Source: Agaricus subrufescens (Eukaryota > Basidiomycota > Agaricomycetes > Agaricales > Agaricaceae). Taken from it: 64,000 nt of DNA. A model generated the notes under the pieces. That model had not been told where the DNA came from. It saw only the letters and a program-made list of their open reading frames with translations, and ran no database searches. The position numbers and the translations under genes are program-made. The DNA lies in contig CM057062.1 in assembly GCA_029945375.1 (NCBI GenBank), positions 372,001 through 436,000 of the forward strand, read 5' to 3'. Shown in pieces: positions 50,309 to 60,638 of the stretch (the first letter of the stretch is position 1; every line of letters starts with the position of its first letter).

Positions 50309-50554
50309 GATGGTCGAAAAACGAGGAGAGAAGAAAGGCGGACGGAAAGCAAGTGGAGGAAAGAAGCCGGGAGATGAGACGCCTGACGAAAAGAAGACAA
50401 GTGTTTTGGAGAACGCGTGGGAACAAACTGAGCCCGGTGTCATAGCCATATTCGGAAGTGTCCATCACCGCCCGGGAATAGAGTTGCCACTGCCGGGAAG
50501 CTGCCAAGCCACCGACTGTCACGAAACATATAACATAACACAACATATACATTC

Positions 50555-52117
50555 CTACAGCTTCGTGTCTACATCAGGTGGCCCCTGAGCCTTATCTTCA
50601 CTAGTCACCTTCCTTGTCGAGCGCGGTGCAGGCCCCTCACCCCGCGCGGCAGCCTCTGCCATCCGTTTCTCCCGACTCTTATTGTTCTCCCTTATCGCAA
50701 ATTTGACAGAATCCATGACCCGCGGGTGAACCCAACTCCCGCACGCAATGATCCCGAAATTCCTTCCAAGCGTCCGTCCCAGACCGAAATTGAGTTGCTT
50801 ACCTCTCGAATCGGTAACTCTACCACCAGATTCTTCGATTAACAGACTGCCCGGGGCATGGTCCTATTATTTTTCTCGTCGTTAGAACGCGATGCCACTG
50901 GATAAGAATATTTTTTGCTTTACCCAAATCTTTTCTTCATATTCAGGGCGCGTCGGCATACGCAAGTAAAGATGTCCCCTGCCCATCGCAAGTGCGCAAT
51001 ACTTGGCTTGGCTATCCATCTGAACAGGTGGATCTTCGACTGTCAATAGTTCCCGTACACGTTTATTAAAGGAATGAGATGAATGGCGGGTCTCTACAGA
51101 CTCGAGAACAATAAGGTCTGTGGGAAGCACAGAGGGCATGGAGATCAGAACGGGATCAAGTCCCTCTAACGTTAGCTAAGATTATATTAGACAGGGACGT
51201 GATAATTGAGGATACACCCAAGTACTCACCCTTTCAGCGCCCTGGTCTTTGACCGCAGCAAAAATCCATCCTTTCTCTCCCTCCGGCTCGTTTGTCTGAT
51301 GTAGTAAATTCGGACAGCCAATGGCACCGACAACAGGCTCCCCATCCACAATCAGCGACACACATACAGCATATTGCTCTCCCCGTAGAAACCCTTTCGT
51401 TCCATCAATAGGATCAATCGTCCACATCCCTACAAGCTCAACACTCGTAAGCCTAGCCACCCAGAAGAAAAATCACAAAAGAGAAAACATACGACCAGCT
51501 TCCCCACCCTCAGATTTCCCTCTATCAATATTATCCCTCACCTCTCTCGGAGAAATCTCATAGCCCATCCCAATCGCCCATTCCTCCGGCTCATAATCCA
51601 ACCGGTCGGCCGTTAGCCCCTCATTCACAAGAGATGTTATATGATGTAACACTTCTTTGTTCTCCGAATTATAAAACTGCGAAGCATCTTCTTCTCCAAT
51701 AATCGGGTCTTTAGGAAATACATCATGAATCATCTGCGATATCAATGCCTGCGCAGCAAAATCGCCCACTAGACCAAAGCTAAATCATCAGCGTCATAAA
51801 ACAAATCAAGATAGGTACAAGAAAGAAAACCACGAACCGGTAACGGGCGATTCATCCATCTTGGTGAATTGATCTGTACTATTCATCGAGTCGAATACTC
51901 GTTGAGTTACAATACACGCGCGTCGGACAGCCGAGATGGCAAGGATGCGTTCGTCACTGTATGCCCATTCATGTGGGACCTCGGGCGCGACTGTCTTGGT
52001 GGTTTTAGTAGTCCTGAAGCTGCGAATAGAGGTCATGGCAGGATGAAGATTGTAAAGCGCTACTCGACGAAAGAGGACTGGATGTGCATTTAAACGATGA
52101 ACAAGCATGGCATTCAC
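50555..52117 (-). CDS. MET22: 3'(2'),5'-bisphosphate nucleotidase (Hal2/Met22 type)
   Basis: Model: exons 52117-51838, 51768-51496, 51429-51230, 51175-50924, 50863-50555; 437 aa. The inositol-monophosphatase-fold signatures are present: SPVTVGDFAAQALI, GEED (metal-binding acidic residues, about 118-121), WTIDPIDGTKGFLRGEQYAV (D190, D193) and WDHAPGSLLIEESGG (D336). It converts 3'-phosphoadenosine 5'-phosphate to AMP. That clears a toxic by-product of sulfate assimilation which otherwise blocks RNA exonucleases; the yeast enzyme is inhibited by Li+ and Na+. Compared with yeast Hal2 (about 357 aa) there is an N-terminal extension of about 50 residues. It is basic (MLVHRLNAHPVLFRRVALYN) with an internal Met at residue 28, so dual mitochondrial and cytosolic forms are possible. 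A Lys/Arg-rich C-terminal extension is also present. Confidence 0.93.
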
Positions 52118-52280
52118 AATTCGGATTCTGTCGTCAGATGTGCCTCATTCCCATCACGTGTTCGCCTTGATGCGGTCCTCCAAAGCTCAGTCGACTGTAT
52201 ACACATTTAGGTAGACCTCAACGTCATCAAGGGTATACTACGGATGCACCTAGCAGTCGACACGATCCCCAAGCTGGGTA

Positions 52281-54261
52281 TCATATGTTTTCCGCAAAAC
52301 GATATGCCCGCCGTCGAAAATCTCTCACTGCTAACCCAGTCTTATCACCGTTCCCTAGATAATAGACCTCTCCTTCGTAATGCCCTGGCTTTAAAACCGC
52401 AGGTATCTGCCGTGGAATTCCAAATATGCCTTTGCCTTGGCGGGAGGGGCGAATGATCCGGGGGCGCCACTGCTTCGGAATCTATCGTATATATCAATAA
52501 TCGCACTCTTTTCACGTAATCCAGCTTCGCTATCCTACCTGGTGAATAAATCTGCTGAAGTCGGCAATATATACAAAGTCTAGAAGGTGGAACCAGCTCC
52601 AATCAAGCTCTGAGATTTGCCGCAGAATATTCTCTCCCAGTTTCTCGTTATCGTTCTCGGCTAATATGAAAAACGCCTGCAGTGTAAAACAAATTTTACC
52701 AAACTCTTCAGCTGTACCATCAACCCATGTCAATCTACTGTTCACTGAGATTAAATGTTTGAATACTCACGATCAGTGATATCTATTTTATTGCCCAAGG
52801 TACGAACAACTTTCTCCAAGCTATGTTGATGGACGGCCGGCTGCGCGATAAAATACCGTTTGGACCTCAATTTGTCATCGAGGAATTCCAGAAATGATTT
52901 ATGATAGAATTGAAAATTGGCTGATTTCCCGTCGCTAGTTCTCACTTCGAGTACGGAGTATAGGTTACTGATGGCTTCACGGAAAGCTGCCGGAGAAAGG
53001 CCGAGAGCAAAACAACAACGCGTAACCACTGGATTTTGTAGATCAGCCAAAACGTGGACCAAGGCAAACTGGGTTGGTAAGAAGCCGTGAAGATAGAGTA
53101 GTGACAGAGTGTTCGAAAGCACTCTTTCTGGTATCTGCTCCATGACCAGTCTGTATAGCTGGTCCAAAGCCGAAAATGGGCTGTCTGTCGATTTTGGATC
53201 CACTCTCAATACTGCCCACAACCGCTCCTCAATACCAAGCGTCCCCTTGTCAAGTCCACCAATGTATCGGATAGCGGTGACTGGATAGACAAACAATCCA
53301 GCTGATTGAGAGACAAGGCGACGGATATCATTCTCCGAAGGCCATTCTCCCGAAATTTTATACTTGGCTCGAATCGCATCGAAGCTGCCACGAAGGTAGG
53401 CGTCAACATCGCTATCAGCACTACCGGAGAGTGTTAGTGGAAGCTTCCAGGATACTTTTGTACCGATTTCGGAAGAAAAGGCGGAGGTAATTGGTGGTTC
53501 AGGACGGCTGAAGAATGCCCACAAAAATGGTGTCGTCTGCTCATGGACGGAAGTAGTGACGAGGTTTATGATCTGGAGTTGCGCATCCACACTTTCGCAT
53601 TCATCCAGACCATCGACAACGATGACCAAACCCCCTTTTACGTTGTGGCCGTTGACGCTTGGTTGCAACAGTGGTTTGACGAGGAGCTCCAAGAACTGGA
53701 TACTCATTTCCTTCTCGAGCACAAGGGGGTCGTCGAGGATGACGGCATCGATACAGTCGCGGTAGGCAGAATATCGAGTTGCGAGTTGATAGGCAATAGT
53801 TGGAATGAATTTCTTTGGGTCGTTCCATCCACTAGGTCGATAAAAGAAGAATGACGCGCCAAGATAATCGGCCTCCCTGAGCTTAGAGGCGAAAGTGGAC
53901 GCAATCGCCGATTTGCCTGCTCCAGCTGGACCAGTCATTAAGAATGCCCGTTTCGCTGAGTTCCATTCTCCGGTACCCCAGCTAGTGATGTTGCGAATGT
54001 ACTCTTCTCGGGTGCCAGGATGACAGCCTAGAGCGCTACGGGCACCCGAGTCGTGCATTGCTTCACGCTGAACATAGGAATTGAGCAATATTTGGATACC
54101 CTCCCTTTTCCCTTTACATATACGGACCCGCATCAACAAGAGTCGTGCGTAATGGAACTGTGCTTACTAGTGTCAGGTCCAACATTGGTCACATGGCTCG
54201 ATTTATCAATGAATTTGCCACCGTTCACAATAATTCCCTCGGCTTCTTGAAACAACGGCAT
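52281..54261 (-). CDS. NACHT-domain NLR-like protein, copy 3 (intact)
   Basis: Model: exons 54261-54168, 54111-52771, 52711-52539, 52481-52281; 602 aa. Exon 1 starts MPLFQEAEGIIVNGGKFIDK. Exon 2 has GCHPGTREEYIRNITSW, P-loop GPAGAGKSAIA and the FFFYRPSGWNDPKKFIPTIA segment. Walker B is VIVVDGLDECE, followed by FLWAFFSRPEPPI and SQSAGLFVYPVTAIRYIGGL. Exon 3 has ENILRQISELDWSWF. Exon 4 reads IPKQWRPRIIRPS..., ends with YYLGNGDKTGL and 15 more residues before the TGA. All splice junctions fall at the same codon positions as in copy 1. No frameshift or stop was found, so it is probably expressed. It is the most downstream member of a four-gene head-to-tail array on the minus strand. STAND switch activity is expected; partner and ligand are unknown. 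Confidence 0.87.
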
Positions 54262-54966
54262 GTAATAAGGAGAAATGCGAGTATTGCAGATGGTGGTGGT
54301 AGTTCAACTGGAAACTCCCACTCTACTTCTGCCTCGTGGCTTTAGAGTTCAGGCTCATTAAACGCCACAAGCCTGTGCATAATGGAAGTTTGTCAAAATT
54401 TTTCTGCCAGAGCACTGTTATCACCGGTCTCTTGTCGTGGTCTAAACGTTCTCAGAGGCGCAATGTTTAATTATGTTGTGTTTACTCCAAGTCCTGGCAG
54501 AGGTCGGTTAACCACGCAGATGAATAAGATTTCGAGTGGAGAGCGAATCAGAAGTAGATCGGTAATGCCGATGGGGTATAGCCACAGATGCTGTACAATT
54601 GCCTCGTGGCCAAGTGTCAGACCCTTATCCTGCCCCCCAGCGACCAAATGATGGATTAGGGTTGATGAGAGGCGAAAGGGTAGGGAGGAGAAAGATTTTT
54701 TTGGGGCAAGGATGAAGGGTTGATTACTGATCGAACCCTGTCTCTATAGCGGTGAATAGAATAAAAAAGGCAACGAGTTCTCCAGAAATTTGCCTTCCTC
54801 GCCCTGAAATAATTGCCGCAGCTTTTGTCTTTGTCATGTGAGGTGCCTGAAGCTTTCTTCGTTTGAAGCCTGAGCTGGCTGCCATTCACTATACGTGTCA
54901 GGATGAAATGCAACGGGTTTTTGCTACGAATACATTGAGCAATTACTATACTTTTAAAGCCGAGCG
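54262..54966. other. intergenic within the NACHT array
   Basis: 0.7 kb between copy 3 and the end of copy 4. No gene seen. It should include the copy 3 promoter. Confidence 0.4.
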
Positions 54967-56947
54967 CTATAAGTCTGAAGAAAATCGATACCAATCTGGC
55001 CATCTTGATGACATTATCAAACCTTTCTTATCACCTTTTCCTAAAATATAGGCCTCTGCTTTATATCGCTCTGGCATTAAAATGGCACGTATGCGCCGAG
55101 GGGCGTAGAAAGGACCTCCGCTGTATGGACGAATAATTCTGGAACGCCAGTCTCTCGGGATCTGACATAAAAGTCAATGATACTCTTTCCTTCAGCTACT
55201 AAGTTATACCGTCAAACCTTTTGAATAAATTTCTTGAAGTCGATATGAATCTGAAGATGAACCAGATGAAAATGGCTCCAGTCGATCTGTGTAAATTGCT
55301 GTAAAATATGCTTGTCCAATTTGATTTCACGGCGTTGAACCAAGGCGAAAAACGCCCGCACGGTGATATAGACATTGTCATAGTCCTTACCTGCACCATC
55401 AAGCTAGATCAATCTGTTGTTGACCGGAACTAAAGTGTGAATACTCACTATCGATACTGCTTACTTCATTGCTCATAGTACGAACAATCGCCTCCAAGCA
55501 ATGCAGATTAACAGTGGGTGAGAAGATATAATACTGCTTTGACCTCTTTGTGTCACGAAGAAATTCCTCGAACGATCTGTGATAGAATCGAAAGATGGCC
55601 GGCTTCCCACTTTGAGTCATTCTCACTTCGAGGATGGAATGCAGATTACTAATGGCGACGTGAAATGCTGCCGAAGAGAGACCGAGAGCATAACAGCAAG
55701 TATAGACGAATGGTGCTTCTGTATCTGTAAAAGCTTCGGTCGAAGGCATGAAAATTTCGGGGGTCCAGTGAAGATAGAGCAATGACAGAGTGGTTAAAAG
55801 CACCCCTTCCGGTATCTGCATCACGATTAATCTGTAAAGTTGATCCAAAGCGGAAAAGGGGTTGTCTGTTGACTCTGGATCCAGTTCCAACACCGCCTGC
55901 AACCGCTCCTCAAGACCCGACGTCCCCTTGCCAAGCCCACCAATATACCGAATAGCAGTAACCGAATAAATAAACAATCCTGCAGATTGAGAGACGAAGC
56001 GATGAATATCTGCCTCCGAGGGCCATTCACTCGCAGGAATGCTATACCTGGCACAGATCACCTGGAAGCTACCGCGGAGGTACTCCTCGATGTCACTATC
56101 AGCATTGCCGGAGAGTGTGAGTGGAAGCCTCCAAGAAACGTTCGTAGAAATTTTGGATGAAAATGCGGAGATGATAGGAGGTTCAGGTCGGCTGAAGAAT
56201 GCCCACGAAAATGGTGTAGTCTGCTTGCGGATGGAAGTAGCGACGAGTTCTATAATCTGAACCTGCACATCTACAGTGGCACATTCATCAAGGCCATCGA
56301 CAATGATGACCATGCCCTCCCCTATGCAGGGACCATCAGTGCTCAGCTTCTGAAGCGGTTTGGTGAGGAGCTCCCTGAATTGTACGTCCATGGACTTCTG
56401 AAACACCAGACGATCACCGAGAATAATAGCGTTTATGCAATCACGATACACTGAGTCAAAGGTCGTGAGTTGGTAGACAATGGTAGGAATGAATTTTCTG
56501 GGGTCGTTCCATCCATTAGGTCGGTAGAAGAAGAAGGATGCACCAAGGTGACCGTCCTCCTCAAGTCTGTATGCACAGGTCCGTGCGATGGCAGACTTTC
56601 CCGCTCCAGCCGGGCCGGTCATCAGGAATGCGCGTTTCCCTGATTCCCATTGTCCGCTACCCCAGCTGGTGATGTTACGAATGTATTCTTCTCGAGTACC
56701 AGGGTGACATCCAAGATCACCACGCGAATCCGAATCATGGATTGCTTCATGTTGAACGTGAAAATCGAGTAATAATCGGATACCTTCCCCTTTCCCTTTG
56801 TGCACATATACCTTCGTCAAGATGAGCGGCGTGCAATGAGACCGTGTACTCACTAGCATCAGGTCCAATAGTATTAATATTAATGGAACCCTCAACAAAA
56901 TTGCCACCATTCACAACAACCCTTTCAGCTTTTTCAAAAATCGGCAT
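54967..56947 (-). CDS. NACHT-domain NLR-like protein, copy 4 (intact)
   Basis: Model: exons 56947-56854, 56795-55449, 55390-55218, 55161-54967; 602 aa. Exon 1 starts MPIFEKAERVVVNGGNFVEG. The NACHT exon has GCHPGTREEYIRNITSWG, P-loop GPAGAGKSAIARTCAYRL, Walker B VIIVDGLDECATVD and FSWAFFSRPEPPIISAF. Exon 3 is KDYDNVYITVRAFFALVQRR then HILQQFTQIDWSHFH. Exon 4 is IPRDWRSRIIRPYSGG... with AEAYILGKGDKKGL. All phases agree and no lesion was seen. The exon 1 frame overlaps a different open frame that runs upstream of the NACHT exon (MVAILLRVPL...); the spliced model is preferred because it matches all other copies. It is closest to copy 5 in the NACHT and C-terminal exons. Confidence 0.87.
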
Positions 56948-57222
56948 AAGGTAAGGTGGTGCCAGCCACAGCAGTCGAGGTGGTAGTGGTAGTTCAAGTC
57001 AAAGCTTTAACTTTACGATTGTTTGGAACTGATTGACGCTCTAAACCTATGAAGGATGGAAGTCTGTCAAGGATATTTTTAGGCAATCCCTTAGTTTGTA
57101 TTGCCGAACTCTCATTGGTGTTTACGCTGTAGTATGGATACTCCGAGGTGTCTCAGAGGGCAGTGGGCGAATTGAAATGTTAAAGTTTTTGATATGAATA
57201 CACTGAATAGTTGCTACACTGT

Positions 57223-59259
57223 CAAAGTCGAGCGCAAGAAGTCCGCGGGAAAGGAATATACGCCATTTTGCAATCGTACCATCAACCCTTTCTTATCTCC
57301 TGTCCCTAGAATGTAAGCTTCTGCATTGTATAGTCCTGGCATTAAAATTATATGCATCTGCCGCAAAGCGGCAATTATATTTTTTCGGTATGGTCGGATA
57401 ATTCTGGGACGCCAGTCTTTCGGGATCTATCGTACAGTATATGTTAGCGATACTCTTTCGGAGTATTGACTTATGCCACCATACCTTGGAAAGAAATGAC
57501 TTCAAGTCGACCTCGTAGTTAGCCGGCATATAATGGAAATGGCTCCAGTCAAGTTTTGAAATTTGCCCCAAAACATTTTCGCCAAGTTTCCCATCATGTC
57601 TTTTAACAAACATGAAAAATGCCTGCAAGGTAAAACGGTACCTATCTATGTCATCAACCTAGGTCAGTCCGCTGTTGACACGAAAGCAGAAATATTCGGA
57701 TACTCACCACCAGTGAAGGGTGTTTTGCTTATAGCGCGAACCGTCATCTCTAAACAGTGTTGATGAACACCAGTGAAGGGTGTATTGCTCATAGTGCAAA
57801 CCATCATCTCCAAACAGTGTTGATGAACGGCTGGTGAGTCGATGAAATATTGTTCGGACCGCCTTGTATCCTGAAGGAACTCAAGGAACGATCTGTGATA
57901 GTATTGAAGGCTGACTAATTGTTTGCTTGCGGACTTCTCCACCTGAAGCACTGAATACATGTTACTGATGGCCACATGAAACGCTGCCGAAGAAAGATTG
58001 AGAGCAAATGAACAATACTCAAGCAATGGAAAGTTTGGATAAACAGCTGGCAAGCCAGTAGAATCTGGAGAATGGTAAAAATGAAGCAACGATAGGGTGT
58101 TAGGAAGTACTCCTTCTGGTATCTGCATCATGACCGGTCTATAAAGTTGGTCTAGAGCAGAAAATGGACTGTGCGTTGAGTTTGGATCCAGCCTCAATAC
58201 AGCCCGCAACCGCTCCTCAAGACCGAATGTTCCCTTGCCAAGTCCATCGATATACCGGATAGCGGTGACCGGATAGATAAACAATCCAGTAGATTGAAAG
58301 ACGAGGTCATCAACATCTCTCTCCGACGGCCATTCACCTGCAGGTATGTTGTACTTGGCGCAGATCATCTGGAAGCTACCGCGGAGGTACTCTTCAATAT
58401 CGCCATTAGCATTACCAGAGAGTGTGAGCGGAAGCGTCCAAGAAACGTTTGTGGAAATTTTGGATGAGAATGCGGAGGTGATGGGAGGTTCAGGTCGGCT
58501 GAAAAATGCCCACAGAAATGGTGTGGTCTGTTCACGAATAGAAGCAGCGATGAGGTGTAAGATATGAACTTGCGCACCTATAGTGGCGCATTCATCAAGG
58601 CCATCGATAATTATGATTATGTCCTTTCCTACACTATACCCATCGATGTTCAAGTTTCGAAGTGGTTTTATGAGGAGCTCCCTGAATTGGATGTCCATTT
58701 CCTTCTGAAGCACAAGGGGATCGTCGGAGATAATAGCGTCGATACAGTCATAGTAGCTGGGATATTGGGTTGTAAGTTGGTAGACAATGGTTGGGATGAG
58801 TTTTTTTGGATTGTTCCAACCACTGGGTCGGTAGAAGAAGAATGATGCACCAAGGTTCCCAGACTCTCTAAGGTTACGTGCGCAAGTCCGTGCGATGGCC
58901 GACTTTCCTGCTCCAGCTGGACCAGTCATCAGGAATGCCCGTTTGTCCGATTCCCACTCTCCTCTACCCCATCCGGTGATATTTCGAATATATTCCTCTC
59001 GAGTGCCAGGGTGGCATCCAAGATCTCCACGCGAATCCTAGTCATGGATTGCTTCATGCTGAACATAGGAACCGAGCAATAGCTTGATACCCTCCCGTTT
59101 CCCTTCGCATAGATTGATTGTTGGTCAATACGAGCCATTTTTAATGAGAGAGTGCTCACTAGTATCAGGTCCGACATTGACAACATTGTTAGATCCGTTT
59201 ATATCCATGAAATTTCCCCCGTTCACTTTGACACACTCGGCTTGTTGATAAATTGGCAT
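57223..59259 (-). pseudogene. NACHT NLR-like gene, copy 5 (nonsense codon before the P-loop)
   Basis: Exons: 59259-59160, 59102-57708, 57645-57485, 57426-57223. All splice sites and frames are otherwise sound. Exon 1 reads MPIYQQAECVKVNGGNFMDI. In exon 2 the conserved IHDSDSRGDLGCHPG has a TAG at 59040-59038 in place of the first Ser codon (TCG to TAG), about codon 55. Everything after it is intact: GPAGAGKSAIA, IIIIDGLDECATIG, FLWAFFSRPEPPI, IPKDWRPRIIRPY and AEAYILGTGDKKGL. The first ATG after the stop is the Met of MTGPAGAGK at 58929, so a shortened protein lacking the N-terminal module could be made. The end of exon 2 carries an extra 20 residues from an in-frame 60-bp tandem duplication. 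This is either a very recent pseudogene or a truncated allele. Confidence 0.8.
57709..57828 (-). repeat. 60-bp in-frame tandem duplication in NACHT copy 5
   Basis: Two adjacent 60-nt units (57709-57768 and 57769-57828) differ at a few positions. They encode VHQHCLEMMVCTMSNTPFTG and VHQHCLEMTVRAISKTPFTG. The other copies have one unit (for example VHQHSLEKVVRTLGNK in copy 3). The duplication abuts the exon 2 donor and keeps the frame. Confidence 0.95.
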
Positions 59260-60107
59260 AGAGAAGAATGCAGGTCGAAGTGGATGATGGCGTAAGTTAG
59301 AGAAGATTCAGCCTTGAGGCTGTACTTTCCCGAAGTGGTAGGCGTTCTGAACCTGTGAAAATGGAAGCCTGTCAAGAACTCGTATACAAACAGGTTGGCA
59401 GGTTCATTTTCGTAAACACGAAGAGGCCAGAAAGCAATGGTCAAAGAGACTGTGCAAAGTGGAAGGATTGAGCAGAGCTAGTAAGCAGCTATTGGTACAG
59501 GCCGTAAGGGAGGAAAAGTGAAAAGTATTGCTTCGGGTTGTAATGCGATCATTGATCAGTTCGAGTCAAAGGAAGATCACGTGAGTACGATACAGGATGT
59601 AAAATGTACAAGTACTCATCCGCGCCGCTTTTTCTTCCCCCAAGAATCTCAATGCCCAAGTCCCGGAGTTGTCGTCGCCTCTGCCTACGCTCACTGACTC
59701 TATATCTGCGACATCGTCATTCACGCTCACTAAGGTCATATCCGTGGCACAGTCGTAACTATGTGGTTGTGTTATCCTCTCTCCCGGGCCCGCCTCACAG
59801 GCCTCACCTGCGAGACACTCTCATCCTCCCTCTAGTTCAGCTGTACTGCCATGTTACACAAATGCGACTGTGAACTCTACTTAGCCGTCTGCTTCTGTAC
59901 ATCACACTGAGCCTCCAAACCCTACATACTCGTCTTCGCCATTATCACAGCCATTCACCTGGCTTAATGTTGAACGTTGACAATTCAGCCTCATCACAAA
60001 TGTCATCGTCCCTTCATACGGTTGCCCAACAGTCCGCCTGTTTTCAATGTCCTCCTGCACCTCTAGATCCCGTCCAATCGCAAGAATCTTCACACAAGAA
60101 CAAGGGC
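59260..60107. other. remnant sequence between NACHT copies 5 and 6
   Basis: 0.85 kb. Plus-strand frames around 59640-59870 (RHRHSRSLRSYPWHSR) and 59967-60107 (Ser-rich, with CPPAPLDPVQSQESS) look like decayed N-terminal sequence leading into the orphan exon at 60108. No intact gene seen. Confidence 0.35.
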
Positions 60108-60165
60108 ATGTTTAATCATGCACATGGTTTTAACGTTACAGGAACTTTTGTTGATGCCAGCCATG
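60108..60165 (+). pseudogene. Orphan NLR first-exon motif (MFNHAHGFNVTGTFVD)
   Basis: A plus-strand ATG at 60108 begins MFNHAHGFNVTGTFVDASH and reaches a GTGAGT donor at 60166 in phase 1. That is the same phase as every NACHT first exon here. The pattern M-F-x(4)-H/N-F-x-V/I-x-G-x-F is the variant N-terminus seen in other Agaricomycete NLR-like genes (from memory, unverified). No NACHT sequence follows on the plus strand; copy 6 lies beyond in the opposite direction. The open frame extends upstream (CPPAPLDPVQSQESS), so the exon may once have been longer. Confidence 0.5.
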
Positions 60166-60638
60166 GTGAGTCCTTCAACAAGACATTTTTGTGTATTCTT
60201 GTCTGGGTTAACTCCAATCACTTATAATAACGCATCCTCAAGGCATTGTACGTACTATTACTGTCTCGTTTCTCATATTAATTGTTATGCCTGTTAGTTA
60301 TGAGAGTACTCCTGTAGGAGACAGTACGTAGCGCACAATTCAAACCCTCCGACCGTAATCTACCCCTCGATGCCAACCTGGGACTCGTCTAGCTGCTCGT
60401 CTCCCCTTCATTTCTGACTGTCGTTTATCTATTGCTTGACGTACACGCTACATATTCCTTCCCCAGTGCTACCACTCTTCACCACTTTTCTTGAGTCTTC
60501 TTGCTTTTCCATCACGCGTCTTAGACAGAACTGATATGGGTAACAACGCTATGGCTGGCTATCTTGCTACAAGTACAATTCATACAGTCAGCGCATTTCC
60601 AAGACAGATCATGGTACATTGGCAGAAAAACACCCTCT

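Noticed and set aside
55449..56910. A NACHT protein starting MVAILLRVPLILI with a hydrophobic, signal-like N-terminus
   Set aside because: This frame reads through exon 1 and intron 1 out of frame. The spliced model with the MPIFEKAE start matches every other copy.
57293..57628. C-terminal reading ending SRDRR in NACHT copy 5
   Set aside because: It reads through intron 3 and into exon 4 in the wrong frame; the spliced frame gives the conserved IPKDWRPRIIRP exon.
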